Source of the DNA: Petrosia ficiformis
Lineage: Eukaryota > Porifera > Demospongiae > Haplosclerida > Petrosiidae
Assembly: GCA_947044365.1 (NCBI GenBank)
Contig: OX345637.1
Span: 3,892,501-3,956,500 of the forward strand
Direction: 5' to 3'
DNA length: 64,000 nt
Part shown: positions 45,995 through 58,559 of the stretch, piece after piece
How the letters are laid out: each line of letters opens with the position of its first letter
Position numbering within the stretch: the stretch's first letter is position 1
Translations under genes and position numbers: made by a program
The notes under the pieces: model-generated
What the model was told of the DNA's origin: nothing
Seen by the model: only the letters and a program-made list of their open reading frames with translations
Database searches by the model: none

Positions 45995-48069
45995 CATACC
46001 CAGAAATCACAATGCAAACTGATGTCATGACACGGAACCTGGTATACCATGGATAAACGGATCGTCGAGAAATTACCATAGCAACATGATTAATATACAA
46101 AATTGAAAAATCATTTTTACAGTACTAATAAATAACAATTGTTTAAGTTCAACACTGAGTTCCATCTTTTTTGATTGATTCTTCATTATTTTCCACTCTG
46201 TCAGCTTTATAATTGGCGTAACTTCATTTTAAAGTATTTTCATTGAACAGGACACTTTCTTCATCCAAATATCTCACTTTACTACCACATTGTAAACTTG
46301 TAATGTTAAGAAATACCTTACTAACCTTTACACTGCTCTAGAGTATTAGAAGACAGTTTATATGACGTTATGATGGTGGCTTGTTTTCAAGCAAATGATT
46401 CATAAGGTATGATGAGCTTCCGTTCAACAATCAGAAAGTATAATTGTGCCCTTTAAAGTACATAAACTAAGTTACAAAAGCAGCCATCAACAAGAAACAA
46501 TTCTTCAGCTGCTAATTAACATTCATTAATAGTGGGCGTAGTTGAAGATTTCTTGCATTTTCTCCCGTTTTGAACCCAAATTTGTAACAATTTAAAATTT
46601 TATAATCCATTGCAAAATACTTGCAATTGATAGTATATACTTTATATTATACTGTATTAAGTGCACCTATCAAAATTTTAATTCACGAAAACAATTATGA
46701 CACATGCCCAGAAATCCTTTGACACGGATCAAATATTTCAGTAATCTTTCCGTATATTACCGCTTGGTTTTAGTATAGAGTTCAATGGTGAATTTTAAAA
46801 ACTTACATTTTTCTCCGAGGTGATAACGAAATTTCAGAAGGTGCACTTATGTAGGTATAAAGTGATATCTCAGGTGTGAGTTGCAACATATATCAGTTCC
46901 TGAAAGTGTATACTGGCTGTTCCATTGAGCGGTATTTACAAGGTGCTTATCCGCCATCTTCCGCAATTGAAAATGTATTAGGCAATAAAAAAATTTCAGT
47001 TTTTGTAAATTTTGAAGTGTCATAATTTTTTTCGTGAATTAAAATTTTGATAGGTGCACTTAATACGGTATAATATAAAGTATATACTATCAATTGCAAG
47101 TATTTTGCAATGGATTATAAAATTTTAAATCGTTACAAATTTTGGTTCAAAACGGGAGAAAATCTTCAACTACGCCCACTATTAATGAATGTTAATTAGC
47201 AGCTGAAGAATTGTTTGTGTTGATGGCTGCTTTTGTAACTTAGTTTATGTACTTTAAAGGGCACAATTAGACTTTTTGATTGTTGAACAGAAGTTCATCA
47301 CACCTTATGAATCATTTCCTTGATTGTTTGGAAGCGGAAAGATTCTTCTAGATCATTCAGAATGGCGGCCAAAACAAGCCGCCATTACACCGTCATATAT
47401 ACTATCTTCTAATACTCTAGAGCAGTGTGAAGGTTAGTAAGGTATTTCTTAACATTACTAGTTTACAATATGGTAGTAAAGTGAGATATTTGGATGAAGA
47501 AAGTGTCCTGTTCAATGAAAATACTTTAAAATGAAGTTACGCCAATTATAAAGCTGACAGAGTGGAAAATAATGAAGAATCAATCAAGAAAAATGGAACT
47601 CAGTGTTGAACTTAAACAATTGTTATTTATTAGTTACCATAATACTGTAAAAATGATTTTTCAATTTTGTATATTAATCATGTTGCTATGGTAATTATCT
47701 CGACGATCCGTTTATCCATAGTATACCAGGTTCCGTGTCATGACATCAGTTTGCATTGCGATTTCTGGGTATGACTTTAAAATTTACAAAAACTGAAAAT
47801 TTTTTATTGCATAATACATTTTCAATGGCGGAAGATGGCGGATAAGTGCCTTGTAAATACCGCTCAATGGAAGAACTGATATATGTTGCAACTCACACCT
47901 GAGATATTACTTTGTAGCTACATAAGTGCACCTCATGAAATTTCGCTATCACCTCGGAGAAAAATGTAAGTTTTTAAAATTCACCATTGAACTCTATACT
48001 AAAACCAAGCGGTAATATACGGAAAGATTACTGAAATATTTGATCCGTGTCAAAGGATTTCTGGGCATG
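45995..48069. repeat. A-B-A'-B' inverted-repeat block
   Basis: Segment A (45995-about 46700) is inverted as A' (about 47030-47773). Segment B (about 46703-47025) is inverted as B' (about 47775-48069). A and B each begin CATRCCCAGAAATC and A' and B' each end with its complement. Arm identity is high, with one patch in A replaced relative to A' near 46350-46420. No coding sequence was recognised. The block could form very large hairpins. It is probably a composite foldback element. Confidence 0.85.
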
Positions 48070-48278
48070 GTAAGAACTGTTGTGGGCGGATGTTTGATTC
48101 TCAGAGCTTCTTTTTGCAAAAAGTACTAAATGGACAAGTTTTAACCCTGTTTCTAGTTTGTATATATCTAAAGCATTTGTAAATGTAAAGTTAGCATGAT
48201 ATCTGTTCTGAAACAAATTTGTACCAAACGTTTTGAACACACTATACTGATATGCATTATACACATTGTTTACTAATT

Positions 48279-48548
48279 TTAGAAATCATCTAAAAAAAAT
48301 GTTGTATCAACAGTTTCTGTTATTATTATTTCTGTTTCTGTCTCTTCATCACTAGAGCAACTGCTACCATCTTCATCACTATCACTGTCGCACTCAGACT
48401 CCTCTTGGTCATCAATAACGTCTTCAACTTGTTTGAGTGGTAAGTTATTACATTCATGGCACTCATAACCAGGCCCACAGTAGCTATCCTTTTCCTTGCA
48501 GCCACATATGTTTGTTTTGCACCCACTTTTACAACTAGATCCTTTCAA
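48279..48548 (-). pseudogene. cysteine-rich CXC-like C terminus of a transposon protein
   Basis: CKSGCKTNICGCKEKDSYCG and CHECNN give a spacing like the CXC motif of tesmin/TSO1 proteins. It is followed by a highly acidic, serine-rich tail. In early-branching animals such ends are common in transposon-encoded proteins, and the surrounding DNA is transposon wreckage, so I prefer that to a host tesmin gene. The upstream frame on the same strand is broken. Confidence 0.5.
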
Positions 48549-48884
48549 TAGGGAGTTGATGATGTTCTCTATAGATGACTGTATTTAATTTCTTCTTCCA
48601 AAATGTATTGCACTAATTCCTTCTTTAATAGATTTTCTCTGGGGTGGCTATCAAATATTTCCCATTTTACTTGACAATAAATTATGAACTGTTGTGCATG
48701 AGCTGTCTCTGAACAGAATTGGATCAATTTTAAAATTGTACATAATAGCAGTGATAATTCTAAAATTAACCTTCTCAAAGTAATCTTCATAATATTTGCA
48801 ATGCATGTAGTATGGTTGCTGTTTTGAGGAAAAGCTTATTCTTCTTTACTTGACATTTGGCTATAATTATGTGATACCATTACA

Positions 48885-49195
48885 TCTGCACTACCCAAGG
48901 TGATAATCTGTTCTCCTGAATATGTATGCAAGACTATATCTGATGGTTCTAAATGTCTTCCCGACCATAATTTGTAAAATGAATGTGTCAGCTGACATTA
49001 ATGATACAGAGGCTCCTGTATCCACCTCCAAGGGTTTGTGTCCTTAGCCAAATGGTTTACTATGTATTCCATAGTCCCTGCCTTTTCAGGTTTCATCTGT
49101 TTGCTGAATGATTGTAGTTTTACCCTTTCTTGAAGGTGGTCCTCTATATCTTTGACCACTGCTTCTGCAAGACTTCTGGATGTGGCCTATTGTAC
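48885..49195 (-). pseudogene. gypsy second knuckle and protease, inverted part
   Basis: On the minus strand, GHIQKSCRSSGQRYRGPPSR (end of a CCHC knuckle) is followed by KPLEVDTGASVSLMSADTF, an aspartic protease active site. The first knuckle of the same gag type lies just beyond at 49200-49370 on the plus strand, so a local inversion has split one gag-pol. Confidence 0.78.
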
Positions 49196-49199
49196 CAAC

Positions 49200-49370
49200 C
49201 TTTGATAGTGCGCTAGAGACAGCAACAAGTATCAAGAGTTTGGATGAACTGCAGAAGCAGGAGCCATCACAAGTACATAAACATACAAGTATACATTGCT
49301 ACAGGTGTGCATGAGGAAAACCACACTCCAGACAGATGCAGATTTAGTACATACTGATGTTTTAGCTCAG
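49200..49370 (+). pseudogene. gypsy gag fragment with first knuckle
   Basis: LETATSIKSLDELQKQEPSQ leads to HCYRC and then a knuckle-like GKPHSRQMQ. It is typical of the gag region just before the nucleocapsid. It is head-to-head with the inverted protease part. Confidence 0.68.
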
Positions 49371-50904
49371 AATGAATGACCTCTTTCAGTTACTAGCTAA
49401 GAACCTCCTTTTGATTTGTATTCTGTGGTATATATTACCTCACATCATTTAATTAAAACCACATTATTTATATCATCAGTTATGTATGAATATATGCATG
49501 CATTCAGATTCTTGTAGATTAGAGAATTAAAATTTAAGTTCAAGTTATGACACAGCTCAAGAAGACAGGAAATCATTATTATATTGAATGCTTGAAGCCC
49601 TACTTCAATGCTAATGATGTTTCACACTGGAGAAAATGTGATTATTTGTTTATTGGTTAATAATGTATTATGCTTTCAGTTTGTTCCACTGCAGAATCCC
49701 TAAATCTGCTTTCATGACTAAACTTTGCTCTCCTGTTACATCTGCTGTTAGTTCAGTCTTCAAGAGATCTTCTCTAGCTGATTTAGAATTTCCCTTCAAC
49801 TCAGATTGAAGTTGAAACTCGGAATCTACATTTATGTCCTTCATTGCACTACGTTGTTTGACAGTTTTACTGGATTCCTCGTGTGACACTATTCAAGGGT
49901 CTTGGAATGTGCATGAAGTTTAAAGGCTATGAAATGAAAGATCAATTTTTATTATAAAGTCCACATGGTAAGCAACATGCATACTTTTTTATAAAGCAGT
50001 CTGTCAGTATATTATTGAGTTCTTAAAGCCTAAATGGTTTCCACATTGTATACAATTTAAACCTCCAACTCACCCTAGAAATTTGAACATTGCATGGTTA
50101 AACGATTCTTTGTTAATTTTTTGGTGTATATATAGGACAAAAAAAGAACACTTGTACAAACAATGTGGTATGTTTGGTTATACACGTGGTTGACATAATA
50201 AAGTAACGTGGGTGGGACAAAATTTTTGGGTAGGCCTGGCCCCCCCATAGATCCACCTCTGGTTTCTAGTCTTGCCAGCTTCTTGCTGCATACAATCAGG
50301 TTCAATTCTGTATCTTTTGGAAGCCACACCCACCCGGGGGTATAATTATGGGGCCTAAATGTTTTCACTGATAGTATATTTTCAGAAACAAAGCTAAACA
50401 CAGCCCATGGGTGGTAGAGCCAACGGTGGGTGGGAAACAATGGTGGGGTAACTGTAGTTGCTCTCTGAGAAAGATCGGAGTTTGATAGTGTCTAGAAAGG
50501 TAAATTTTATGGTTTCAGTGAAAAGCTACAGAATTCAGCTTTCTTTAGCCTCTTGTAACTATAAAAGTAAAATGAATTTTTCAGAAAACAGCTGTATTTG
50601 TTTTCTCAAAATGCATTGTACTTGTGCACGCCATGATTGGTGGGCGTGGCTTTCTTGGTTCTGTATTTATTGTGATTGCAAAAATGGAGATTTTTCCAAC
50701 ACTCTCTGTCTTCCAGACAAATATAAAGATCATCAGAAGATATGAAGGTTGCTATTACACCCAGTTAGAGTCGTATTATATAATATTCTATTTTGAAAGT
50801 GATTGGAGTCGCATCCGCCCACTCCCTAGTACCACCTTAATGTCATTATTTTATGAGTGTCAAGCTGTACCAGTTCAAGCATCGGGGAGAATTTAAAGGT
50901 GGAT
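49371..50904. other. mostly unassigned, between gypsy fragments
   Basis: No clear gene was found. The frame 49889-49668 (minus) has no recognisable motif. The sequence at 50240-50262 (CATAGATCCACCTCTGG) resembles the end of the MITE type at 36091, but no matching partner was found. Degraded gypsy pol may be present near the right edge. Confidence 0.45.
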
Positions 50905-52060
50905 ACTAACTATGAATACAATACATATTTTGGCACACACACAAACATGGGAATGCAGATACTCTAAGCAGACTTCCATGAGTGAAGACAAAAGTAGATT
51001 GCCCATAAAAGTCATATATCTTATGGAAGCAATGAAAGAGCTTCCAGTCACAGCAGAGAGTATCAAAGTATCAAAGTTTAGATAGAGAAATATCCTGTTT
51101 CATCTGGAGTGTACAGGTACTCTCAGAGAGGATGGCCCTTCTCCCGGGAAGAAGACAAATTGTATTGGAATTACATCAGGGACACTCAAAACTCAGTAGA
51201 ATGATAAGCCTCGCTAGAATGTATGCAGCACCATTACAACCATTGAAATGGACAACTAAACCATGGATGGGACTAAACTATGCAGGACCAATTCTACAAC
51301 TTCTAATCATTGCAGACGCATATATGCACTAATTGGGTCGAAATATTTCAAACTTCATTAGCAACATCTGCAACCACCAATCAGTGTTTTTGTACTACAT
51401 TTTCAAAATTTGGTGTTCCACAAACTATAGTATCAGATAATGACAGCTGTTTTACAAGTACGTAATTCAAAGAGTTCTCAAAATTCAATGGTATATTACA
51501 AATGTGGACCCCAGTTGAATGGACTGGCAGAGCGAATGGTACAAACTTTCGAAACAGGACCATAGAAGTAAAATTGGCTAGATTTTTATTTAACTATAGA
51601 GTTACACCACACAGTAGCACTGCAGGAATATCAACTGTTGAGTTGATGTCTGGCCAACAGTTAAGGACCAGATTTGGTATACTGCAACCTGACATAGCAA
51701 ATAAAGCTCATAAGAAGCAAGAGAAACAGAAAGAGGGATTTGATTGGCACACTAAAGATTGGAAGTTCTCTCAGGGTGATTATGTTTATGCTCGTAATTT
51801 TCATGATAATTCAACAAAATGGTTACTGGGAAAAATATTAAAACAAATTGGAAACGTTGCATTTGTGTTGAGATTATATAGAAGATATAAATGTCTGCAT
51901 GAAGAGACACCAGAATCAACTACATTTCCAGATAGCAACCACAGGTCAATACTGATGTAACAGAAACAAAGTCAACCTCGATACTTCACTCAAATCCATA
52001 GAGCACCTCAGAGGCTCATTGAAAAAACTTGGAGAATGTACAATGTACTTTGAACCTTGT
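50905..52060 (+). pseudogene. gypsy RNase H end and integrase (second element)
   Basis: An end-of-RNase H segment (LSRLP-like, near 50960) is followed by integrase parts: PWMGLNYAGPILQLLIIADA, FSKFGVPQTIVSDNDSCF, QLNGLAERMVQTF and STAGISTVELMSGQQLRTRF, then a C-terminal part. Frame changes are frequent. It differs in sequence from the element at 1179, so it is a second gypsy lineage. No LTRs were recognised. Confidence 0.85.
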
Positions 52061-52464
52061 TACTTACAAGAATTCTGTTGTAGCTAATACTGGTTTGGTT
52101 GTGTACAACTTTAGTTGAAGTATCCTATGTTGAATATAATACACATAATTTCAAAACATGAGGCAGTAAAAGAAGCTACAAGAAAGTATTTTGGTAGTTT
52201 CTTGATGAAACCATTGCTACTATAAATAGAAACAATTTTCTATAAATAAAAAACCGCACCCAACCCTAATAATGATAAACTATAGAATAATCATATTGAC
52301 ATAACCTGCTTGGCAGTTACATCAATAAACTTGCACCCAGTATTTCCTATCACTGATCATGAGTTGTTTAATTAAGAAAGTCATTTTCCACATGCTTATA
52401 GTAAACAGTACACATTCTATGAATCATAACATGCACAAAGTGCATGTGGTTACACTTCCTATTT
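52061..52464. other. no gene recognised
   Basis: This is AT-rich sequence after the gypsy integrase. It may include its 3' LTR, but no partner copy was found. Confidence 0.4.
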
Positions 52465-52820
52465 GCAACTCAGTTGCGATGTCACAGACCCTCATTCCTC
52501 AGTTTTTCTAACAAAGAGTATGGTCATTTGGCTCATTTCTCCCGATTATACTAATCTAGCTTTCAGCGCGAGTTCTCTCTATAGTTTCTTTATATACAAT
52601 TTAATTATTGTGAGCTGCTGTCTGTAAGGGCTCTGGGGTTCTAGCAAGTTGTCTAGTCTTGAAATGCCACTGGCTCTGCAGAACTGGTAAATGTTTAGAA
52701 AGCCATAGATTTTAGGCAGCTTACTGTTGAGAGTTGTGTGGTTTATAGTTACAATACACAGACAAAGCATGCACTTCTATCTGTCTCTGTAGACACTATA
52801 ATTGTATAAAAATCCAGTAT
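52465..52820 (+). repeat. dispersed 320-bp repeat, copy 2
   Basis: This is the counterpart of 7095-7412, with shared GAGTATGGTCATTTGGCTCATTT and GTGGTTTATAGTTACAATAC. It lies about 120 bp before foldback copy C. Confidence 0.8.
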
Positions 52821-52940
52821 TTGCAAATCATAATTGTTGTCATAAAAGATATATCATAATAATAAATAGCAGAAAACAATATTTCCAGCAATGACTGGGA
52901 AATTAAGTAAAAGTGACTAATCAAATTACTTATAATATAA

Positions 52941-54100
52941 CAAGAATAATAAAAAACATTTTCAATAAAAATGAAAGAAGATGTAGGAATGTCAAAACCC
53001 AAAAAGCAAGCAAACAAGGTTGGGAAGCTAACTTAGGACCCAAAATTAAACAAACCACTTCCATATAACCCTACATAAGTGCTTACACCTCTGTACAAAG
53101 AGCTGTAATTATGTAGGGTTATATGGAAGTGGTTTGTTTAATTTTGGGTCCTAAGTTAGCTTCCCAACCTTGTTTGCTTGCTTTTTGGGTTTTGACATTC
53201 CTACATCTTCTTTCATTTTTATTGAAAATGTTTTTTATTATTCTTGTTTTCATTGATTTTTTTCTAAACGATGTGAATGTTTTTTTGTAGATTGCAGAAA
53301 TACTATATATCATTATGAAATCATGCAATCAAAAATGCATTAAAATTTGTTCATCAATGAAGGTCAGTCTTTTGTTTATGTATTGATTATCATTCTCTTT
53401 CACTTACAGATGATGTATATTCTCTATTCACTTACATCACTGTCTGCCGTCCTACAAGAAGTAGTGTCAGTCACTGTGTCAACCATTCAGTATTCCAATG
53501 CTTATCATAGTATACAATATTATTATACAATTGCTTTAATATTAATAATTATTATATTCATTATTAGTATTTGCTCACAAACTCACAAATGTTATTACAA
53601 TGCCAAACACTTCCACCTTTTCAGCTTCCATGTTAAGAGTATACAAATGCGCATGCGTAATTAAATTCCACTTAGGAAAATGGCGTCCAATTCCAGATCA
53701 AATCTTTGTAGTCGTTGAGACTGTCTTCTTTCATAGTATCTGAAGATATCATCTCGATACTTTACGACCAGAATTTTACTATAAATGCGACGGGAATGGT
53801 GCTAGAATCATCGTGATAGGTCAACAAACAAAAAAATGATTTGTCTGGAAAATATTAATATGATGAAGATTTTGCCAGTTTTGCCACTCGCCGGTTCTCT
53901 ACCTTAACAATAATCTTCGGCCATCTAGAAGGTATTGGTAGTCATAAAAACACTAGATATAAACAGGCATGTGTGTATAGAAACTTATGTGTATATATTA
54001 CCAGAGATTTCAGCTCATCACTTGCAATTGAAATGCATGGGCGGCCATTTTTTTTCCGTGCCATCCCTACATAGAGAGTACTACCGTACTCTCTGATAAG
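52941..54100 (+). repeat. foldback element, copy C
   Basis: Arms lie at 52941-53078 and 53110-53246 with a roughly 31-nt loop, followed by the shared unique part to CTACCGTACTCTCTGATAAG. Relative to copies A and B the arms carry a different block (TTGGGAAGCTAACTTAGGAC), and the other arm carries its exact complement. Confidence 0.9.
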
Positions 54101-54351
54101 AGGTTGTTAACTATTTATCAACCTCCTGAATAGGTTGATAACACATTTATCAACCACATTTTAGCAATCTGATTGGACAGTTTACTATAGCCATGGTACA
54201 AATAAATGTTTTGATGGGGTTATAATGTATATATGTAATGTATAACAGTGTATTAAGAAGGGCCACACCTATAGGTATGGTCCTTCTCATCACAATTTTT
54301 ATACAATTGAAGAGGTGAATGTGCTATAGCTTCTCCAAAGTGATTTAGGCC

Positions 54352-54598
54352 CCGTTCACACGACAACGGTACCTAAGAACGCACTAACCTGTGTTGTGGC
54401 GTTCACACGGAATTGAAAACTGGGTATTAATAGTTATTAAGGTGGCACTCTAGCTCGGTAATGATATTCATAACTGTTTTTAGTTACTACTATTTTGCAA
54501 AAAAAGTATTGCAGCTACATGCAAGATAACTATTCCTTTAAACAGATCTAGGGAAGAACTTTTTTCAGCTAAAATTTAGCAGCTATCCAATACTTTAC
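54352..54598 (+). mobile_element. Harbinger left-end fragment
   Basis: It begins GGCCCCGTTCACACGACAACG and matches 17867-18110 of the Harbinger element, including GGTGGCACTCTAGCTCGGTA. It stops at about 54598. It shows what the missing left terminus of the 17.9-kb element looked like. Confidence 0.82.
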
Positions 54599-54759
54599 AA
54601 ATTTGCATATTCATGATGCACTACTGACTTCTTAGTGTTGTTACGAATAGTGTGTTTCGGGTTGTTGCAATATGTTACTTAGGCACAATTGTTCTAAAGC
54701 CATGTTTTAGCAATAGCTAGCGAGGGTTCTGCACTTTAGTGCATTCATTATATTGGTAA

Positions 54760-54890
54760 TGTCTTTTTTATAACTGGAGTCAAGGAATTGAATATGTATG
54801 ATCAATGAAGAGTACTGGCAATTGATGAATACTGTTTTCTTTTCTGTACTGTATATAAATTAGAAATTTCTGTTTTGACTGCAAGTGAAA
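54760..54890 (+). repeat. direct repeat upstream of the orphan gene
   Basis: About 75% alike to 58560-58703, both containing TTTTTATAACTG and TTTTCTGTACTGTA. It lies 180 bp before the predicted start codon of the gene at 55072, so it may include promoter sequence. Confidence 0.65.
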
Positions 54891-55071
54891 AGAAATGAAA
54901 CAATGTCTATGGTTGTACTCCTTCTCGAGATCTCTGACGTGCAGGAAGTTGTAAACGAAAGGGCTGCGCTGTCTCGTGATCAAGCGTGTGACTTCCTGAG
55001 TCCGCGCCCTAACAAGACGAGCGGTAAACAATACTTTCGGTCACAGTTGTCGATAACAACTGGATTCTACA

Positions 55072-58000
55072 ATGGATGTTAGTGGAAAAGGTGAGTCACA
55101 GATATGAGCAGTGCAGACTGGCGACAATGCTGGATAAATCACAAACTAACTCTTAGATGTACATAGTATGTGTGTATATATAATTATATATCTAGTCTGA
55201 TAATGCCAACTCAGACTTTTTGTAACACTACCTTGTGAACAGTTGATGCATGTTAGACTCGCATAGCCTGACCCATCCCAATGCAAGTTAGAGAGAGGAA
55301 GGGTCTGGTAAAAACCTATATATTAACCTGTGTGATGAAGTCAATTAGGGTGTTATGTCTCCAACAATCTGATTCATCATGATTGCCCAAATGTTTACTT
55401 AACCCACACTAAAGTTCAAAGTGTCTGCAATTCTTGCTGTTTAGAAAAGTTCTCCATTCTTAGATCTATTTAATTTATATGCAGACACCTACAGTCTCTC
55501 TAACACCCTTCATAATATTGTTGTGCAGTTATGTGTTCTCATTAATGCATGGAATTTTAGTATTGATTATGACATATATAGTACTTACACATATTATAAT
55601 TGTGTACATAAAAGGAAGTTTACTACATGTACAATTATCGCTCCCACTGGTCTATTGAAATTGATGTTGTAATGTAAAATTAATATTTATAGAAATTTGA
55701 CAAACGTTCTGTATATGTGACCGACCACCTTAGCATACATTGCTTACATGTATTTATTCCATGATTACCTGCAGATTCGCAAAATTATTTGATGTCAATG
55801 GAAGAAATTTGTGATGCTGACAATACTTTACTTAATTTGTTTAAGAAAGCACAACTGCAATATGCACTGCCAAGTAGTAAAGATCATCCAAAATATTGCA
55901 ATAAGAATGATGTACAGCCACAGAAATGTGAGGTTTTATTTGCCAAAAATTATGAGTGTCATTATCTTGTTTATGTAGTGTATACTGAGGATGAAATATG
56001 TGAAATACAAGAGAAAGAAGCTTGTAAATGGAAAAACAATAGTAAAGAAAAAGATAACATAATTAATATACTAAAATCGAGGGAATCATCATTCAAATTC
56101 GTACTATATGTTTTGAATAAATGTGAGATAGATAATAAAGGTCACCACATTATTAACAATTACTAGATAAGAAATTCTTTTTTTTTAGAACTGGAAATCC
56201 AAAATACAAAAGTCAAACATTTGGAAGAACTTTATATCCTTCAGTAGTCCAGCCCCTCACACGGTACGCGGGAAGAGGGTCGGGTCAAACTCGCATGTTG
56301 CATTCGTGTTTAACACGCCGCCACAGTTTTTGTGGTGTGTTAACCACAGGCAAAGCGTATAAAGTATGTTAACACCTCGAGATCAGTTTTAATTAATTTC
56401 ACCCACTTAAGAATCCCGCTGACTGCAACACTAATGCACACTTTGCCTGTGGTTAACACACCACAAAAACACAAATGCAACATGCGAGTTTGACCAGACC
56501 CTCTTCCCACGTAGCATGTGAGGGGCTGGCCTTGCGAGACTATCCCTTCAGCAGGTCTGTATTATTATGAAAGTTTCAGTTATAAATTCAAAAAGTTATA
56601 AAAATAAAATATTAACAAGAATATTGTTTAATTTATATTAATTAATGAATAAGATCTACACAGCAATTCTTCTATTAGTAATTTATCATTATTACAACAG
56701 CTACGTACCTTAATTTCATTGCTTCAAAATAAGTTTAAAAATATGATGTTCATCCTTTAAACTACATCAGAACCTGATGGAACAAACATCTCATTTCGCC
56801 CCTCTCTCTTGTGAAATGTTCGAAAGATACACTCATATACATATCATACTGAATGTGTGTTAAATATTATGTACTTTTTTTAGATGAGGAAGATATGGAG
56901 ACAGCAGAAGTGGAGAAACATTATCAGAAGATCGATGAAAAAGAACCACTAGAAGAGGAGATGTCAAATTCTGTAGATGAGGAATCAGATGTTAGTGATA
57001 AAATACAAATTTTACGGAGAGGTTGGTTAAGTGTTGTCATCCAATGATTATTATACATTATTAATATGATTATAACAGAGATAGAGTCATTCCAGAATGT
57101 GATTGACAGTAAGAATGAACAAATACAGCAACTGCAGAGTATGGTAGACACAAATGAGGAGAGAATAAATGAGTTAAAGTCAACACTAAAACGTAAGTCT
57201 TGTATAATTTTAGAACTGCAGATAACGATCGCTGATAAAGATTTACAAATAGTAGAGTTAGAGGCACAAATGGCTAACAATCAGATATTTCTTACACATG
57301 TGCCTGGTTAGTCATTACTATATAGCACTATTAGTTTATAATATATATTTTTCAGTTTTCATAATAATGGTATTGTACATGCTTCATGTTGTGACAGTTA
57401 TTTGACTTGTCACTGTGTTTGTGTTCATATATAAGAATTTGATTGCTATGTGGTACATTTCAGTTCACATGCTAACTGTTATTATAGGCATTATGAATAA
57501 GTATTTCAAATGGTATAGTCATGCGCAGGAATACTCCCAAAGCAAGATGTAGTGTCCCTCTTGTATCAGACATTCTACGATGTTCCTGTACATATCTATG
57601 TATGTATATCCTGATCTCAAAATGAAATATATCTGAAGTTATAGAATATTTTGGGATCATACTGGAATAGGAATATACATATCAAGTATATTAAGTATCT
57701 GCAGACACTATGCCAAATCTGACATTGTTGGGTTTTAGACACGAGAAAGTCATCAACAATAATTATTGGGATTCTTTTCTCTATAATTATTATTTCTATT
57801 ATCGCAGTTGTACTAAGAAAGGAGAAGGAACAGTGTGAATGCTGGCCATTACCCAAGACTGTTCAGAAGACAGACAAAGAAGACAGCATACATTGGGTTA
57901 TAGGTAAAAACGTTTCACTAACAAAGGAGGAAGAACTGTACTGGCCATTACCCAAGACTGTTCAGGAGACAGACAGAAAAGACACCATACATTGGGTTAT

Positions 58001-58133
58001 AGGTAAGAACTTTATTTATAGTTAATATGCGTATTAGCCTCACCTTCACTTTTAAACCCATATCACTTATTTTGTTTGTTTAGATGAGTTTCATAATTTA
58101 TCCTTCCATATGATTAAACCTAATGCTCTTTGA
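55072..58133 (+). CDS. orphan coiled-coil single-pass membrane protein with duplicated tail
   Basis: I recognise no family. Model exons are 55072-55090, 55775-56140, 56884-57021, 57079-57306, 57739-58002 and 58084-58133, with phases agreeing for 1,065 nt and 354 residues. The first donor is GTGAGT; the donor after 56140 (GTCACC) is weak. If it is not used, translation stops at 56166 with a 130-residue product. An N-terminal domain with several Cys (KCEVLFAKNYECHYLVYVVY) is followed by an acidic linker, a coiled coil (NEQIQQLQSMVDTNEERINE), a membrane segment (IIIGILFSIIIISIIAVVLR) and two tandem copies of WPLPKTVQ-x-TD-x-x-D-x-IHWVI. No signal peptide was seen. A further coiled-coil exon at 56189 is cut by a MITE. 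Confidence 0.7.
56245..56542. mobile_element. MITE in an exon of the orphan gene
   Basis: The ends TAGTCCAGCCCCTCAC and GTGAGGGGCTGGCCTTGCGA-type sequence are inverted, with further matching TTTGACC/GGGTC and CATGCGAG parts. The flanks TCCTTCAG and TCCCTTCAG suggest an 8-9 bp duplication. Its first three bases place a TAG in frame with the exon at 56189. The exon's two sides rejoin sensibly when it is removed. Confidence 0.8.
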
Positions 58134-58559
58134 CCTATAATATACATGACCTGTATGTAGATATAGTTATAATGCACACTCATAACTACAGATAATTATT
58201 TTATTTACATTAGTAAATTCAATGTGAGTCTTCATAATGTGTATGTATACTATGTAATTTAGAAATAGTTAATGTATACAAATGCATAATGATATGTAAC
58301 TATATACTTTATAATTAAAAATATAGTTGATGTAGTATTATAGTAATTATGTTACGTTATGTACATAGTGTAAAAATTAAAATTTTAACTGAAACAGACA
58401 GAAGTTAATTCTTTTCATTTTATTCTAGCTATTAAGGCAATTTGTCATTTGTATTCCATGCGATAAGCAAGACAAATGGAGAAAAGTTTATCAAAGGCTT
58501 TATGCATGTATGTAAATAATATTATGATTTGATATAATTATATTGATATAATCATGCAT
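58134..58559. other. 3' flank of the orphan gene
   Basis: AT-rich sequence with no gene recognised. It probably includes the 3' UTR of the gene ending at 58133. Confidence 0.45.

Noticed and set aside
48279..48548. host tesmin/TSO1-type CXC gene
   Set aside because: Only one cysteine cluster is present, the upstream frame is broken, and it is surrounded by transposon relics.
57193..57213. 21-nt intron with GTAAGT and TTTTAG borders in the orphan gene
   Set aside because: It is too short to splice and its 21 nt read through in frame without a stop, so I treat it as coding.
57909..57925. possible short intron between the two WPLPKTVQ units
   Set aside because: The frame stays open through the segment and the candidate acceptor would shift phase. 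The two units are one exon.
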